A stretch of 33,523 nt of DNA from an uncultured Prevotella sp. (lineage in GTDB: Bacteria; Bacteroidota; Bacteroidia; Bacteroidales; Bacteroidaceae), in the NCBI GenBank assembly GCA_905233425.1, contig CAJOEC010000040.1, positions 1 to 33,523 of the forward strand. The letters are read 5' to 3'. Shown one piece after another: positions 23,852-32,605 of the stretch; the stretch's first letter is position 1; each line of letters starts with the position of its first letter. Made by a program: the position numbers and the translations under genes. A model generated the notes under the pieces. It was not told where the DNA came from. It was given only the letters and a program-made list of their open reading frames with translations, and made no database searches.

Positions 23852-24808
23852 CTATTTTTTCGCCATCGCTTTCATGTTTCGGGGGTGGTGCTGCAGCACC
23901 TCCTGCCTCAGCGTCTGCATGGAGAGGTGGGTGTAGATCTCTGTCGTGCCTATCGACTCGTGGCCCAGCAGGGCTTGGATGACGCGCAGGTCGGCACCTC
24001 CCTCGAGGAGGGCTGTGGCGAAGGAGTGGCGCAGGGTGTGTGGGGATATGACCTTCTTCAGTCCGGCCTCGTCGGCCTGCCGCTTGAGCATGATGAGTAT
24101 CATAACGCGAGTGAGGTGCGCCCCCCGTCGGTTGAGGAACACGTAGTCCTCCTCGCCGGGCTTTATCTTCAGCGAGTTGCGCCAGGGGAGATAGTTGGAA
24201 ATCTCCTTCAGCGCCCGCTCGGAGATGGGCACGAGCCGCTCTTTCGACCCCTTGCCCAGAACCCTGACGAAACGCTCGTCGGCATAGATGTCGGACCATT
24301 TCAGGTTGACCAGCTCCGAGACGCGCAGCCCGCAGGAGAAGAGCACCTCGATGATGGCGCGGTTGCGGTGGCCTTCGGGCTTCGACAGGTCGATGGAGTC
24401 CTCCAGCAGGTCCACTTCCGCCGGTGTCAGGAATTCGGGCAGATGCTCGCCCACGACGGGCGCCTCCAACAGCTCCGTGGGGTCGCTGTCGATGTAGCCG
24501 TCGAGGACCATGAAGCCGAAGAGCGACTTCACCCCGCTGATGATGCGGCATGTGGAGCGCGGGCCAATGCCTATTTCGTGGAGGCTCTGCACGAAGAGCT
24601 GAAGGTCGTCGAGGGTGACGTCGGTTAGTGCCTTGCCCTGAGGGGTCGGCGAAGTTTCTGCCCCTGCTGAAGCGGCGGGGACGGTGGCAAGGAAGTTGAG
24701 CAGCTTCGAGGCGTCGAGCATGTAGGCCTCGACTGTATTCTTCGACATGTTGCGCTGTAGGCGCAGATAGCGGCGGTAGGCCGTCATGATGTTGTTGTCG
24801 ATGGTCAT
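23852..24808 (-). CDS. xerD: Site-specific tyrosine recombinase XerD
   Basis: 318 aa. Resolves chromosome dimers at dif together with XerC and FtsK. The N-terminal SAM-like core-binding domain covers about 1-115 (YLRLQRNMSKNTVEAY). Catalytic residues: Arg in SCGLRVSEL, Lys in GKGSKERLVPI, His-x-x-Arg in SPHTLRHSFATALLEGG, His in LLGHESIGTTEIYTHL, which also contains the nucleophilic Tyr. I chose ATG 24808 (MTIDNNIMTAY) because upstream in-frame residues overlap recO and lack homology. A short Ala/Pro-rich insert (about 45-60) may be lineage-specific. It starts 7 nt after the recO stop, so recO-xerD form an operon. Confidence 0.93.
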   Translation of the reverse strand: MTIDNNIMTAYRRYLRLQRNMSKNTVEAYMLDASKLLNFLATVPAASAGAETSPTPQGKALTDVTLDDLQLFVQSLHEIGIGPRSTCRIISGVKSLFGFMVLDGYIDSDPTELLEAPVVGEHLPEFLTPAEVDLLEDSIDLSKPEGHRNRAIIEVLFSCGLRVSELVNLKWSDIYADERFVRVLGKGSKERLVPISERALKEISNYLPWRNSLKIKPGEEDYVFLNRRGAHLTRVMILIMLKRQADEAGLKKVISPHTLRHSFATALLEGGADLRVIQALLGHESIGTTEIYTHLSMQTLRQEVLQHHPRNMKAMAKK

Positions 24809-24815
24809 TTTTCTG

Positions 24816-25625
24816 TCAGTCGTAAAGTTCGCGTAGTACTGGGAGCGAGCGCAGTTCGGGAAAGGCGGGTAGGTGTAGGCGGTAGTATCGCTCCATGACC
24901 TCGAGCATACGGCCACGGTCGGCACGCGAGAGGCGGAAGAGGTGCATGGTGGCGAAGTCCATGCGCATGAGGGGGCGCACCAGCGAGGCCTCCGGGGGGA
25001 GGAGGTAGTCGGGGTGGGGCGGGGGAGCGGAGCAGAAGGTGCCGGCGCGGAGGTCGAAGTAAAGACCCGGCGGAAAACCGCCGGGCACGGTGGCTGGTGG
25101 CGGGGAGGCGGTGTGAGCGGGGGCGGGACCCGGCGGAAAACCGCCGGGCACGGTGGCGGGGGCGGCGAGGTTGGGGAAGAAGCCGAGGAAGCGGGAGAGG
25201 TGCATGAGGAAGACGAGGTGGAAATTTGCGTAGCGGTCTGTGCGGTTGTCTAACCACATTAGGCTGGAACGCACATAGTCGAACAGGCGCGTGTCCTGCT
25301 GCTCGCCGCGAAGGGCATAGTTGAGGAACTCGGCCACGAAGAGGGCTATCGACAGCTTCGCCGGCTCGGTGAGTAGCGACATCCATGGGCTGAGCAGCGA
25401 CACGTTGCGCAGACGCTGGAGCGACTGCTGGGGGCGCACGTCGGCCTCGACGGCCAGAAGGGTGAGCGGCTGGAAATACTGCTTCTTCATCTGCGAGCGT
25501 CCGCCCTTGCCAACAGACACGATGAACGACATGCGGCCATGCTCTCGGGTGAACATGTCGACAATAAGGCGGGAGTCGCCATATTTGACAGAATAAAGCA
25601 CTATGGCATCCGTTTTTGACAACAT
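24816..25625 (-). CDS. recO: DNA repair protein RecO with in-frame repeat insertion
   Basis: 269 aa. Mediates RecA loading with RecR in recombinational repair. The N-terminal OB fold begins MLSKTDAIVLYSVKYGDSRLIVDMFT, as usual for Bacteroidales RecO. The helical C-terminal part includes FHLVFLMHLSRFLGFFPNL. Directly after FFPNL, about 30 residues of Pro/Gly-rich sequence (two PATVPGGFPPG units) interrupt the protein before YFDLRAG resumes. They are coded by two identical 31-bp palindromic repeats. I chose ATG 25625; a TTG upstream (25673) is in frame but has no family support. The -7 element at 25631-25638 would place transcription at or next to the start codon. Confidence 0.88.
   Translation of the reverse strand: MLSKTDAIVLYSVKYGDSRLIVDMFTREHGRMSFIVSVGKGGRSQMKKQYFQPLTLLAVEADVRPQQSLQRLRNVSLLSPWMSLLTEPAKLSIALFVAEFLNYALRGEQQDTRLFDYVRSSLMWLDNRTDRYANFHLVFLMHLSRFLGFFPNLAAPATVPGGFPPGPAPAHTASPPPATVPGGFPPGLYFDLRAGTFCSAPPPHPDYLLPPEASLVRPLMRMDFATMHLFRLSRADRGRMLEVMERYYRLHLPAFPELRSLPVLRELYD
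25064..25157. repeat. Two identical 31-bp direct repeats with CCCGGCGG-AAAA-CCGCCGGG palindromes, inside recO
   Basis: Copies at 25064-25094 and 25127-25157 are identical over 31 bp and offset by 63 bp (21 codons), so both are read in the same frame. Each contains a perfect 8-bp inverted repeat around AAAA. A diverged relative is at 14270-14288. Confidence 0.9.
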
Positions 25626-25630
25626 CGAGG

Positions 25631-25638
25631 CAAAATTA
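25631..25638 (-). promoter_or_regulatory. -7 element of recO-xerD
   Basis: TAATTTTG on the minus strand ends 5 bp before ATG 25625. No good -33 was seen at 19-21 bp. If used, the mRNA would be leaderless or nearly so. Confidence 0.45.
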
Positions 25639-25678
25639 CGCCTTTTTCCGCAGAAAAAAGAATTTTTCTTCAAGAAAA

Positions 25679-25710
25679 TTTGGTCGTTACCGAAAAAAGC
25701 AGTAATTTTG
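25679..25710 (+). promoter_or_regulatory. Promoter of tRNA-Glu (and probably rpsT)
   Basis: TTTG (25679-25682), 20 bp, then TAATTTTG (25703-25710) match the Bacteroidetes consensus exactly, 51 bp ahead of the tRNA. Confidence 0.7.
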
Positions 25711-25761
25711 CACCCGCTTTTGGGAAAAAGTGATAAAATTATCCGTTAAAAAAGAAAAGGC

Positions 25762-25833
25762 GGTCCCTTCGTCTATCGGTTAGGACGAGAGATTTTCATT
25801 CTCTAAAGAGGAGTTCGACTCTCCTAGGGACTA
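25762..25833 (+). tRNA. tRNA-Glu (anticodon TTC)
   Basis: 72-base cloverleaf. Acceptor GGTCCCT (25762-25768) pairs with AGGGACT (25826-25832), with a G-T closing pair. The anticodon stem AGAGA/TCTCT is perfect around loop TTTTCAT, giving anticodon TTC. The T-arm loop TTCGACT is flanked by GGAG/CTCC. The 3' CCA is not encoded. It reads GAA/GAG codons. It is followed by a 217-base gap before rpsT. Confidence 0.95.
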
Positions 25834-26050
25834 CGAGCAAGATAAAAGTAAATTCTTTTTTATAGTTGATGAATCAGCCATCTGCGCAGGGATGTGCTAC
25901 CGTGCGATGCCAAATGCAGGGAAAGGGTGGTTGAGGGTTCCAAATGAGGAGTCCGCCCAGGGCAGCCCTTAAAAGCGTAAGACCCACAGGCTTTGTTTTA
26001 TATAAGAAAGAACGAGTTATTAACATCATTAACAAACAAACATCAAAGAA

Positions 26051-26302
26051 ATGGCAAACCACAAATCATCGGTGAAGAGAATTCGCCAGGACAAGAAGAA
26101 GACAATCCACAACAAGTATTATGCCAAGACCATGCGCAACGCCGTCCGCAAGCTGCGTGCCATGACAAACAAGGACGAGGCTGCCGCACTCTACCCGAAG
26201 GTGCAGAAGATGCTCGACAAGCTGGCCAAGACAAACATCATCCACAAGAACAAGGCCGCTAACCTGAAGTCGGGTCTGATGAAGCATATCAACGGACTTT
26301 AA
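26051..26302 (+). CDS. rpsT: 30S ribosomal protein S20
   Basis: 83 aa, Lys/Arg-rich, with the typical opening [16 protein letters not shown] and the later [18 protein letters not shown]. Binds 16S rRNA early in 30S assembly. Normal length and start. The 217-base region between the tRNA and this start has no ORF of its own worth calling. It contains G/C-rich blocks that may fold (GGGTGGTTGAGGG, then CCGCCCAGGGCAGCCCTT) and an AT-rich stretch before the start; an S20 autoregulatory leader is possible but not shown. An intrinsic terminator follows at 26319. Confidence 0.97.
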   Translation: MANHKSSVKRIRQDKKKTIHNKYYAKTMRNAVRKLRAMTNKDEAAALYPKVQKMLDKLAKTNIIHKNKAANLKSGLMKHINGL

Positions 26303-26318
26303 GCAAGTCACGATAACG

Positions 26319-26355
26319 AGAAGCCGGAAGCAGAAATGTTTCCGGCTTCTTTTTC
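26319..26355 (+). terminator. Rho-independent terminator of rpsT
   Basis: AGAAGCCGGAA (26319-26329) pairs perfectly with TTCCGGCTTCT (26340-26350) across 10 bases, followed by TTTTT. It lies 17 bp after the rpsT stop. Confidence 0.9.
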
Positions 26356-26368
26356 CCTATAAATAAGG

Positions 26369-26400
26369 ATTGCGGGAGACGGCGATTGTCATTACCTTTG
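26369..26400 (+). promoter_or_regulatory. Promoter of the TonB-dependent receptor
   Basis: ATTG (26369-26372, one mismatch to TTTG) and TACCTTTG (26393-26400), spaced 20 bp. The leader to ATG 26423 would be about 16 nt and consists largely of a palindrome. Confidence 0.6.
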
Positions 26401-26408
26401 CACCGCCT

Positions 26409-26422
26409 AAGAAACGTTTCTT
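26409..26422. promoter_or_regulatory. Perfect 14-bp palindrome abutting the receptor start codon
   Basis: AAGAAACGTTTCTT ends at the base before ATG 26423 and lies just past the expected transcription start. It could be a repressor operator or an RNA hairpin occluding the start codon. Confidence 0.5.
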
Positions 26423-28846
26423 ATGAAGACAATAACAACACAAAGAACAATGATAAAGATTACTTTCCTTTCCTTGGCAGCGTTTTTCTGCCTTTCAGCC
26501 GGGGCAGCAGAGAACAGCGGCGTGGCGGTTGCCGACACGTCGCGAGTGGTTGACCTCGACGAGGTGATTGTCGTGGCGCAACCCAAAGAGCAGCTCCTCA
26601 TGCGCCGTCAGCCGCTGAGCAGCACGTCGTTCGGCACGTCGCAGATGAACCAGTTGGGCATCAGGGGCTTAAGCCGGCTGTCGGCCTATGTCCCGTCGTT
26701 TGAAATGCCCGACTACGGCTCGCGCCTCACATCGTCGATGTACATACGTGGCATTGGCTCGAGGGTGAACAATTCTGCCGTGGGCATCTACTACGACAAC
26801 ATCCCGCTGATGTCGAAGTCGGCATTCAACACCCATTTCTACATGCTCGACCGCGTGGACGTGCTGCGCGGACCGCAGGGGACACTCTACGGCGCCAATA
26901 CTGAGGGCGGAATTGTGCGTATATACTCGCGCAACCCTATGGAGTATGAGGGGACTGATGTGAACTTCGGTGTGGCCACCCGTTTCGGCCGTCATGCCGA
27001 GCTGGCCCACTACCACCGTCCGACGGACCGCCTGGCCTTCATGGTGGCCGCTTTCTACAGCGGACAGAACGGATTCTTCAAGAACACCAACCTCGACGAG
27101 CGCAACGACCTGGTGAACGAGGCGGGGGCGAAGGCACACCTCACGTGGAAACCCACAGGCAAGCTGTCGTTCGACCTCACCAGCGACTACCAGTACACCA
27201 ACCAGACGGCATTCCCCTACGGACTCTACGACGTGGAGGCCAACCACACCGACGACCCCTCGACCACCATCACCAACGCCTACCGCCGGCAGATGGTGAA
27301 CACGGGCCTGACCGTGGCTGCCGACATGGGCTGTCTGCTGCTCACGTCGACCACCAGCCATCAGTATCTGTGGGACCGCATGACCATGGACCAGGACTAC
27401 GTGGCCGCCGACTACATGCGTCTGCAACAGCAGCAGAAGATGAACGCCGTGACGCAGGAACTCGTACTGCGCAGCAAAGCCGCTGCTCCCGGCGCGTCAG
27501 CGTCGGCCGACAATGCTTCTCCGTCGGGTGCCATCGACTGGCAGCACACCACGGGCCTCTTCGGCAGCTACGAGTGGCTGCACACCGTGGCCCCCGTGTA
27601 TTTCGGCGACGAGATGGGCTCGTTCATCATGGCACAGTGGGGAATGCCCGCCGCCGCACAGAGCTACATGAAGTTCTCGAACAACTGGGTGCCCGGCGAC
27701 TTCCACACCCCACAGCTGAACCTTGCCGCCTACCACGAGTCGAACATCACGTTCAGCGACCGCCTGATGCTTACCCTCGGACTGCGCTACGACTACAGTC
27801 AGGTGAAGATCGACTACTCCACTCAGGCACTCTTCGACCTCTCCGTCACCATGCGCGGGCAGACCTCGACCCACGCCTACCTCTCCAACTTCACCTCCGA
27901 CCAGAAACACTCCTACAACCAGCTGCTGCCCAAGGCCGCCCTGACCTACCGCTTAGACCGGCAGGGAAGCAACGTCTATGCCGTCGTCAGCAAGGGATTC
28001 CGCGCCGGGGGCTACAATCTGCAGATGTTCTCGGACATCTTCCAGACCGAGGAGCGTGGGCTGGGCAAGCAGCTGCAGTCGATGATGGCCGCCGACTATA
28101 CCGTGGAGCACACGCAGGAGCAGATTGACCGTGTGAACCAGACCATCACCTACAAACCCGAGGAGTCGTGGAACTACGAGATAGGCACTCACCTCAACAT
28201 CGGCGGTGGCACATCACGCGCCTGTCCGGTCAAGGTCGACGCTGCCGTGTTCTTCACCCAGATACGCAACCAGCAGCTCTCTGTCATGGCCGGAAGCTAC
28301 GGCTACGGTCGCGCCATGGTAAATGCCGGGCGCAGCTACAGCTACGGAGCGGAGCTGGCTCTGCGCGGAAGCGCCTTGGACGACCACCTGACATGGTCGG
28401 CAACCTACAGCTTCACAAACGCGAAATTCAAGGAGTACGACGATAGCATCAGCGTGGGCGAGGGAAAGGAAAGCCACTATGTGCACATCAGCTACAAGGA
28501 CAACCACGTGCCCTTCATCCCCCAGCACCAGATGAGCCTCGCCGCCGACTACCGTTTTGATACCGGCTGTGACATAGTGAAGAACATCACCTTCGGCGCA
28601 AACCTCTTGGGCAAGGGCAAGACTTACTGGGAGGCCGACAACAGCATCTGCCAGAAATTCTATGCCACACTCGGCGCCCACCTCGCATTCGACCTGGACG
28701 GCATCGTCGTCGACCTCTGGGGACGCAACCTAACCGACACGCGCTACCACACGTTCCTCGTGAACAGCAAGCTCCCCGAGCAGAACTATTTCGCACAGAT
28801 AGGGACTCCGCTGCAAGTGGGATGCGACCTGAGAATACACTTCTAA
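26423..28846 (+). CDS. TonB-dependent outer-membrane receptor
   Basis: 807 aa. Active importer of a siderophore, cobalamin, metal chelate or similar, powered by TonB-ExbBD. Signal peptide at the start (FLSLAAFFCLSAGAA; ATG 26450 would also serve). TonB box region VVDLDEVIVVAQ (about 41-52). Plug domain includes LSAYVPSFEMPDYGSRL, SMYIRGIGSR and VDVLRGPQGTLYGANTEGG. A long barrel ends with GCDLRIHF, with a terminal Phe. It lacks the N-terminal carboxypeptidase-like domain of SusC transporters and has no SusD partner here, so polysaccharide uptake is unlikely. It has its own promoter and a palindrome at the start codon. dnaE begins only 14 nt downstream. Confidence 0.92.
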   Translation: MKTITTQRTMIKITFLSLAAFFCLSAGAAENSGVAVADTSRVVDLDEVIVVAQPKEQLLMRRQPLSSTSFGTSQMNQLGIRGLSRLSAYVPSFEMPDYGSRLTSSMYIRGIGSRVNNSAVGIYYDNIPLMSKSAFNTHFYMLDRVDVLRGPQGTLYGANTEGGIVRIYSRNPMEYEGTDVNFGVATRFGRHAELAHYHRPTDRLAFMVAAFYSGQNGFFKNTNLDERNDLVNEAGAKAHLTWKPTGKLSFDLTSDYQYTNQTAFPYGLYDVEANHTDDPSTTITNAYRRQMVNTGLTVAADMGCLLLTSTTSHQYLWDRMTMDQDYVAADYMRLQQQQKMNAVTQELVLRSKAAAPGASASADNASPSGAIDWQHTTGLFGSYEWLHTVAPVYFGDEMGSFIMAQWGMPAAAQSYMKFSNNWVPGDFHTPQLNLAAYHESNITFSDRLMLTLGLRYDYSQVKIDYSTQALFDLSVTMRGQTSTHAYLSNFTSDQKHSYNQLLPKAALTYRLDRQGSNVYAVVSKGFRAGGYNLQMFSDIFQTEERGLGKQLQSMMAADYTVEHTQEQIDRVNQTITYKPEESWNYEIGTHLNIGGGTSRACPVKVDAAVFFTQIRNQQLSVMAGSYGYGRAMVNAGRSYSYGAELALRGSALDDHLTWSATYSFTNAKFKEYDDSISVGEGKESHYVHISYKDNHVPFIPQHQMSLAADYRFDTGCDIVKNITFGANLLGKGKTYWEADNSICQKFYATLGAHLAFDLDGIVVDLWGRNLTDTRYHTFLVNSKLPEQNYFAQIGTPLQVGCDLRIHF

Positions 28847-28860
28847 AAGTTAGTAAAGAC

Positions 28861-31800
28861 ATGGAAGACTTCATACACCTACACGTACATACTTATTATA
28901 GTATCCTCGACGGACAGTCGAGCATCAAGAAACTTGTGGACAAGGCCGTGAAAGACGGCATGAGAGGCATGGCCGTCACCGACCATGGCGATATGTTCGG
29001 CATCAAGGAGTTCCACGACATCTGCAACGATGTGAACAAGAAGCGGAAGAAAGACGGGCTGGAACCTTTCAAGCCCATCTTCGGATGCGAGATGTATGTG
29101 GCCAAGTACGGCCCGAAGGAGCAGAAGAACGGCAAGCAGGACCAGAGCGGCTACCACCTCATCGTCCTGGCCAAGAACTACAAGGGCTACAAGAACCTCA
29201 TCAAGCTGGTGTCGAACTCGTGGACCGACGGCTACTACATGCGGCCGCGTACCGACCGCGCCGATCTTGAGCGCTACCACGAGGGACTCATCGTCTGCTC
29301 GGCATGTCTGGCCGGCGAGGTACCCCGAAAGATTCTCAATGGCGACATGGCCGGGGCACGCGAGGCAATAGAGTGGTACAAGAACCTCTTCGGCGACGAC
29401 TACTACTTGGAACTGATGCGCCATGAGGTGAAAGACCCGTCGATACGCGCCAACCGCGAGACGTTCCCATTGCAGCAGAAAGCCAACAAGGTACTGGTGG
29501 AGCTGGCCCGCGAATACGGCATAAAGCTCGTCTGCACCAACGACGCGCACTTCGTCGACGAGGAGAACGCCGAGGCCCACGACCATCTGCTCTGTCTGGC
29601 CACCGCAAAAGACCTCGACGACCCCACGCGAATGCTCTACTCCAAGCAGGAGTGGTTCAAGACCAGGGCGGAGATGAACGACGTCTTTGCCGACATCCCC
29701 GAGGCGCTGAGCAACACCCTGGAGATTCTCGACAAGGTGGAGATCTACTCGCTCGACCACGACCCCATCATGCCTTTCTTCCCCATCCCCGACACCTTCG
29801 GCACCGAGGAGGAGTGGCGCAGGAAATTCAGCGAGGAAGACCTGTACCGCGAGTTCACCACCGACGAGAACGGCGACAACCCGCTACCCGCCGACGTGGC
29901 CGACAAGAAGATTGCCAAGCTGGGCGGCTACGACAAGATATACCGCATAAAGTTCGAGGCCGACTACCTTGCCAAGCTCGCCTACGCCGGGGCAAGGGCA
30001 CGCTACGGCGACCCGCTGCCCAAGGAGGTCGACGACCGTGTGCGTTTCGAGCTGCACATCATGAAGACGATGGGATTCCCCGGCTACTTCCTCATCGTGC
30101 AGGACTTCATCAACTCGGCACGCGACGAGCTGGGCGTGATGGTAGGGCCGGGACGTGGCTCGGCCGCCGGAAGTGTCGTCGCCTACTGCCTCGGAATCAC
30201 GAAGATCGACCCGCTGAAATACGACCTTCTGTTCGAGCGTTTCCTCAACCCCGACCGTATATCGCTGCCCGATATCGACACCGACTTCGACGACGACGGC
30301 CGCGGCAAGGTGCTGAAATGGGTCGAGGACAAGTACGGCCACGAGAACTGCGCACACATCATCACCTACGCATCGATGGCCACGAAGAACTCCATCAAGG
30401 ACGTGGCCCGCGTGGAGAAGCTGCCGTTGGCCACGAGCAACGCGCTGTGCAAGGCCATACCCGACCGTCTGCCTGACAACGCTAAGATGAACCTGTCGAA
30501 CGCCATCAAGTACGTGCCCGAGCTGCGCGACGCCGAGGCTTCTGCCGACCCTGTCCTGTCGAACACCATCAAGTATGCCCGAATGCTCGAGGGCACCGTC
30601 CGCGGCACGGGCATCCATGCCTGTGGTTTCATCATCTGCCGCGACCCCATTAGCGACTGGGTGCCCGTCTCCACCGCCGACGACCCCGACTTCAAGGACA
30701 CCAAGACCAACTGCACGCAGTACGACGGACACGTCATCGAGTCGACGGGACTCATAAAGATGGACTTCCTCGGACTGAAGACCCTGTCGGAGCTGAAGGA
30801 GGCCTGCGCCAACATCAAGCAGACGCTCGACATCGATGTCGACCTCGACCATATTCCCATCGACGACCCCAAGACCTACGAGCTTTACCAGCAGGGGCGC
30901 ACCATCGGCACCTTCCAGTTCGAGTCGGCAGGTATGCAGAAATACCTGCGCGAACTCCACCCCACCGTCTTCGAGGACCTCATAGCCATGAACGCCCTCT
31001 ACCGTCCCGGCCCCATGGACTACATACCGCAGTTCATCGCCCGCAAGAACGGCCGTGAGGAGATAAAGTACGACATACCCTGCATGGAGAAATACCTGAA
31101 GGACACCTACGGCATCACCGTCTATCAGGAGCAGGTGATGTTGCTCTCCCGCCAGCTGGCCGACTTCACCCGTGGCGAGAGCGACGCGCTGCGCAAGGCC
31201 ATGGGTAAGAAGAAGAAGGACATTGTCGATGCCATGAAGCCGAAATTCATCGAGGGCGGAAAACGCAATGGCCACGACCCGAAGGTGCTCGACAAGATAT
31301 GGGCCGACTGGGAGAAATTCGCCTCCTACGCCTTCAACAAGAGTCACGCCGCCTGCTACTCGTGGGTGGCCTACCAGACGGCCTACCTCAAGGCCAACTA
31401 TCCCGCCGAGTTCATGGCCGCCATCATGACGCGCCGCCGCGACCAGATAACGGAAATCACCAAGCTCATGGACGAGTGCAAGCAGATGGGCATCGCCACG
31501 CTCGGCCCCGACGTGAACGAGTCGTACCTGAAGTTCGGTGTGAACCAGAAGGGTGAGATACGTTTCGGCCTGGCTGCCATCAAGGGCATGGGCGACGGCG
31601 CCGCCGAGGCAATCATACGCGAGCGGGAGAAGGACGGCCCCTACAAGGACATCTTCGACTTCGCCCAGCGCGTGCCATCGACAAGCGTCAACCGCAAGGC
31701 ATACGAGTCGCTGGCGCTGAGCGGCGGCTTCGACGGCTTCGGCATACGCCGCGAGGTGTTCTTCGCCGAGAACGCCAAGGGCGAGGTGTTCCTCGACACC

Positions 31801-32577
31801 CTTGTGCGCTACGGACAGATGTACCAGCAGGGGAAGGCCGAGGCACAGAACTCGCTCTTCGGAGGCTTCGACAGCATTGAGATTGCCACGCCGCCCATCC
31901 CCAAGACCGACATACGCTGGAGCGACATCGAGCGCCTGAACAAGGAGCGCGACCTCGTGGGCATCTACCTCTCAGCCCATCCTCTCGACGAGTACAAGAT
32001 GATTCTCGACAACCTCTGCAATACCCGCTGCGACGAACTCTCCGACGTGCAGCAGCTTGGCGGTCGCCAGGATGTCATCCTCGGAGGCATCGTCACCGCC
32101 GTCCGCTCGAAGTTCACCAAGCAGGGCAAGCCCTGCGGCTTCGTCACCCTCGAGGACTTCAACGGCTCGGGCGAGCTGGCACTCTTCGGCGAGGACTGGG
32201 GCCGGTGGAACGGGATGTTCACCGAGGGGGCGTCGGTATATATCACGGCGAAGATGCAGCCACGCTTCCGCTTCCAGGAGGATAGCCCCCTCGACCTGAA
32301 GGTGCAGAACATAGACTATCTGCAGACCGTCAAGGACAAGGCCATCGACCGCATTACCATCTCCCTGAACACCGACAAGCTGACCGACGACATCGTCGCC
32401 GACCTGGGCGAGATTATCAGCGAGCACCCCGGAAAGACGAAACTCTTCTTCCAGCTGCGCGACTCCACCGGCAAGCACCATGTGCTCCTGCAGTCGAAAA
32501 ACAGCATGATCGACGTGAAGCACCACCTCATTGACTATATCGAGCGGACAGAGGCACTCGACTACAAGATCAACTGA
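28861..32577 (+). CDS. dnaE: DNA polymerase III alpha subunit
   Basis: 1238 aa. The replicative polymerase. PHP domain opens with FIHLHVHTYYSILDG (about 4-18). Polymerase core: GRGSAAGSVVAYC (about 429-441) and catalytic aspartates in LPDIDTDFDDDGRG (about 469-482), with the family's third Asp expected further on. Fingers segments include RPGPMDYIPQFIARKNG. A helix-hairpin-helix region is near 900-940 (LAAIKGMGDGAAEAII), an OB fold near 1070-1113 (GGIVTAVRSKFTKQGK), and a tau-binding-type C-terminus follows. ATG 28861 gives the family start; an upstream ATG (28822) overlaps the receptor gene. With only 14 nt after the receptor stop and no promoter in the gap, transcription must come from within or ahead of the receptor gene. 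Confidence 0.96.
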   Translation: MEDFIHLHVHTYYSILDGQSSIKKLVDKAVKDGMRGMAVTDHGDMFGIKEFHDICNDVNKKRKKDGLEPFKPIFGCEMYVAKYGPKEQKNGKQDQSGYHLIVLAKNYKGYKNLIKLVSNSWTDGYYMRPRTDRADLERYHEGLIVCSACLAGEVPRKILNGDMAGAREAIEWYKNLFGDDYYLELMRHEVKDPSIRANRETFPLQQKANKVLVELAREYGIKLVCTNDAHFVDEENAEAHDHLLCLATAKDLDDPTRMLYSKQEWFKTRAEMNDVFADIPEALSNTLEILDKVEIYSLDHDPIMPFFPIPDTFGTEEEWRRKFSEEDLYREFTTDENGDNPLPADVADKKIAKLGGYDKIYRIKFEADYLAKLAYAGARARYGDPLPKEVDDRVRFELHIMKTMGFPGYFLIVQDFINSARDELGVMVGPGRGSAAGSVVAYCLGITKIDPLKYDLLFERFLNPDRISLPDIDTDFDDDGRGKVLKWVEDKYGHENCAHIITYASMATKNSIKDVARVEKLPLATSNALCKAIPDRLPDNAKMNLSNAIKYVPELRDAEASADPVLSNTIKYARMLEGTVRGTGIHACGFIICRDPISDWVPVSTADDPDFKDTKTNCTQYDGHVIESTGLIKMDFLGLKTLSELKEACANIKQTLDIDVDLDHIPIDDPKTYELYQQGRTIGTFQFESAGMQKYLRELHPTVFEDLIAMNALYRPGPMDYIPQFIARKNGREEIKYDIPCMEKYLKDTYGITVYQEQVMLLSRQLADFTRGESDALRKAMGKKKKDIVDAMKPKFIEGGKRNGHDPKVLDKIWADWEKFASYAFNKSHAACYSWVAYQTAYLKANYPAEFMAAIMTRRRDQITEITKLMDECKQMGIATLGPDVNESYLKFGVNQKGEIRFGLAAIKGMGDGAAEAIIREREKDGPYKDIFDFAQRVPSTSVNRKAYESLALSGGFDGFGIRREVFFAENAKGEVFLDTLVRYGQMYQQGKAEAQNSLFGGFDSIEIATPPIPKTDIRWSDIERLNKERDLVGIYLSAHPLDEYKMILDNLCNTRCDELSDVQQLGGRQDVILGGIVTAVRSKFTKQGKPCGFVTLEDFNGSGELALFGEDWGRWNGMFTEGASVYITAKMQPRFRFQEDSPLDLKVQNIDYLQTVKDKAIDRITISLNTDKLTDDIVADLGEIISEHPGKTKLFFQLRDSTGKHHVLLQSKNSMIDVKHHLIDYIERTEALDYKIN

Positions 32578-32605
32578 TTCCCCATATAGATATTTTTTGT
32601 GATTT

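Noticed and set aside
24809..24925. XerD start at the upstream ATG (39 extra residues)
   Set aside because: The extra part overlaps the recO 3' end and does not resemble the XerD N-terminus.
25626..25673. RecO start at the upstream TTG
   Set aside because: MLSKT at 25625 matches the family start, and the longer form would begin upstream of the -7 promoter element.
29884..31347. Long open frame opposite dnaE (487 codons)
   Set aside because: Shadow of the G/C-ending codons of dnaE; no recognisable domain.
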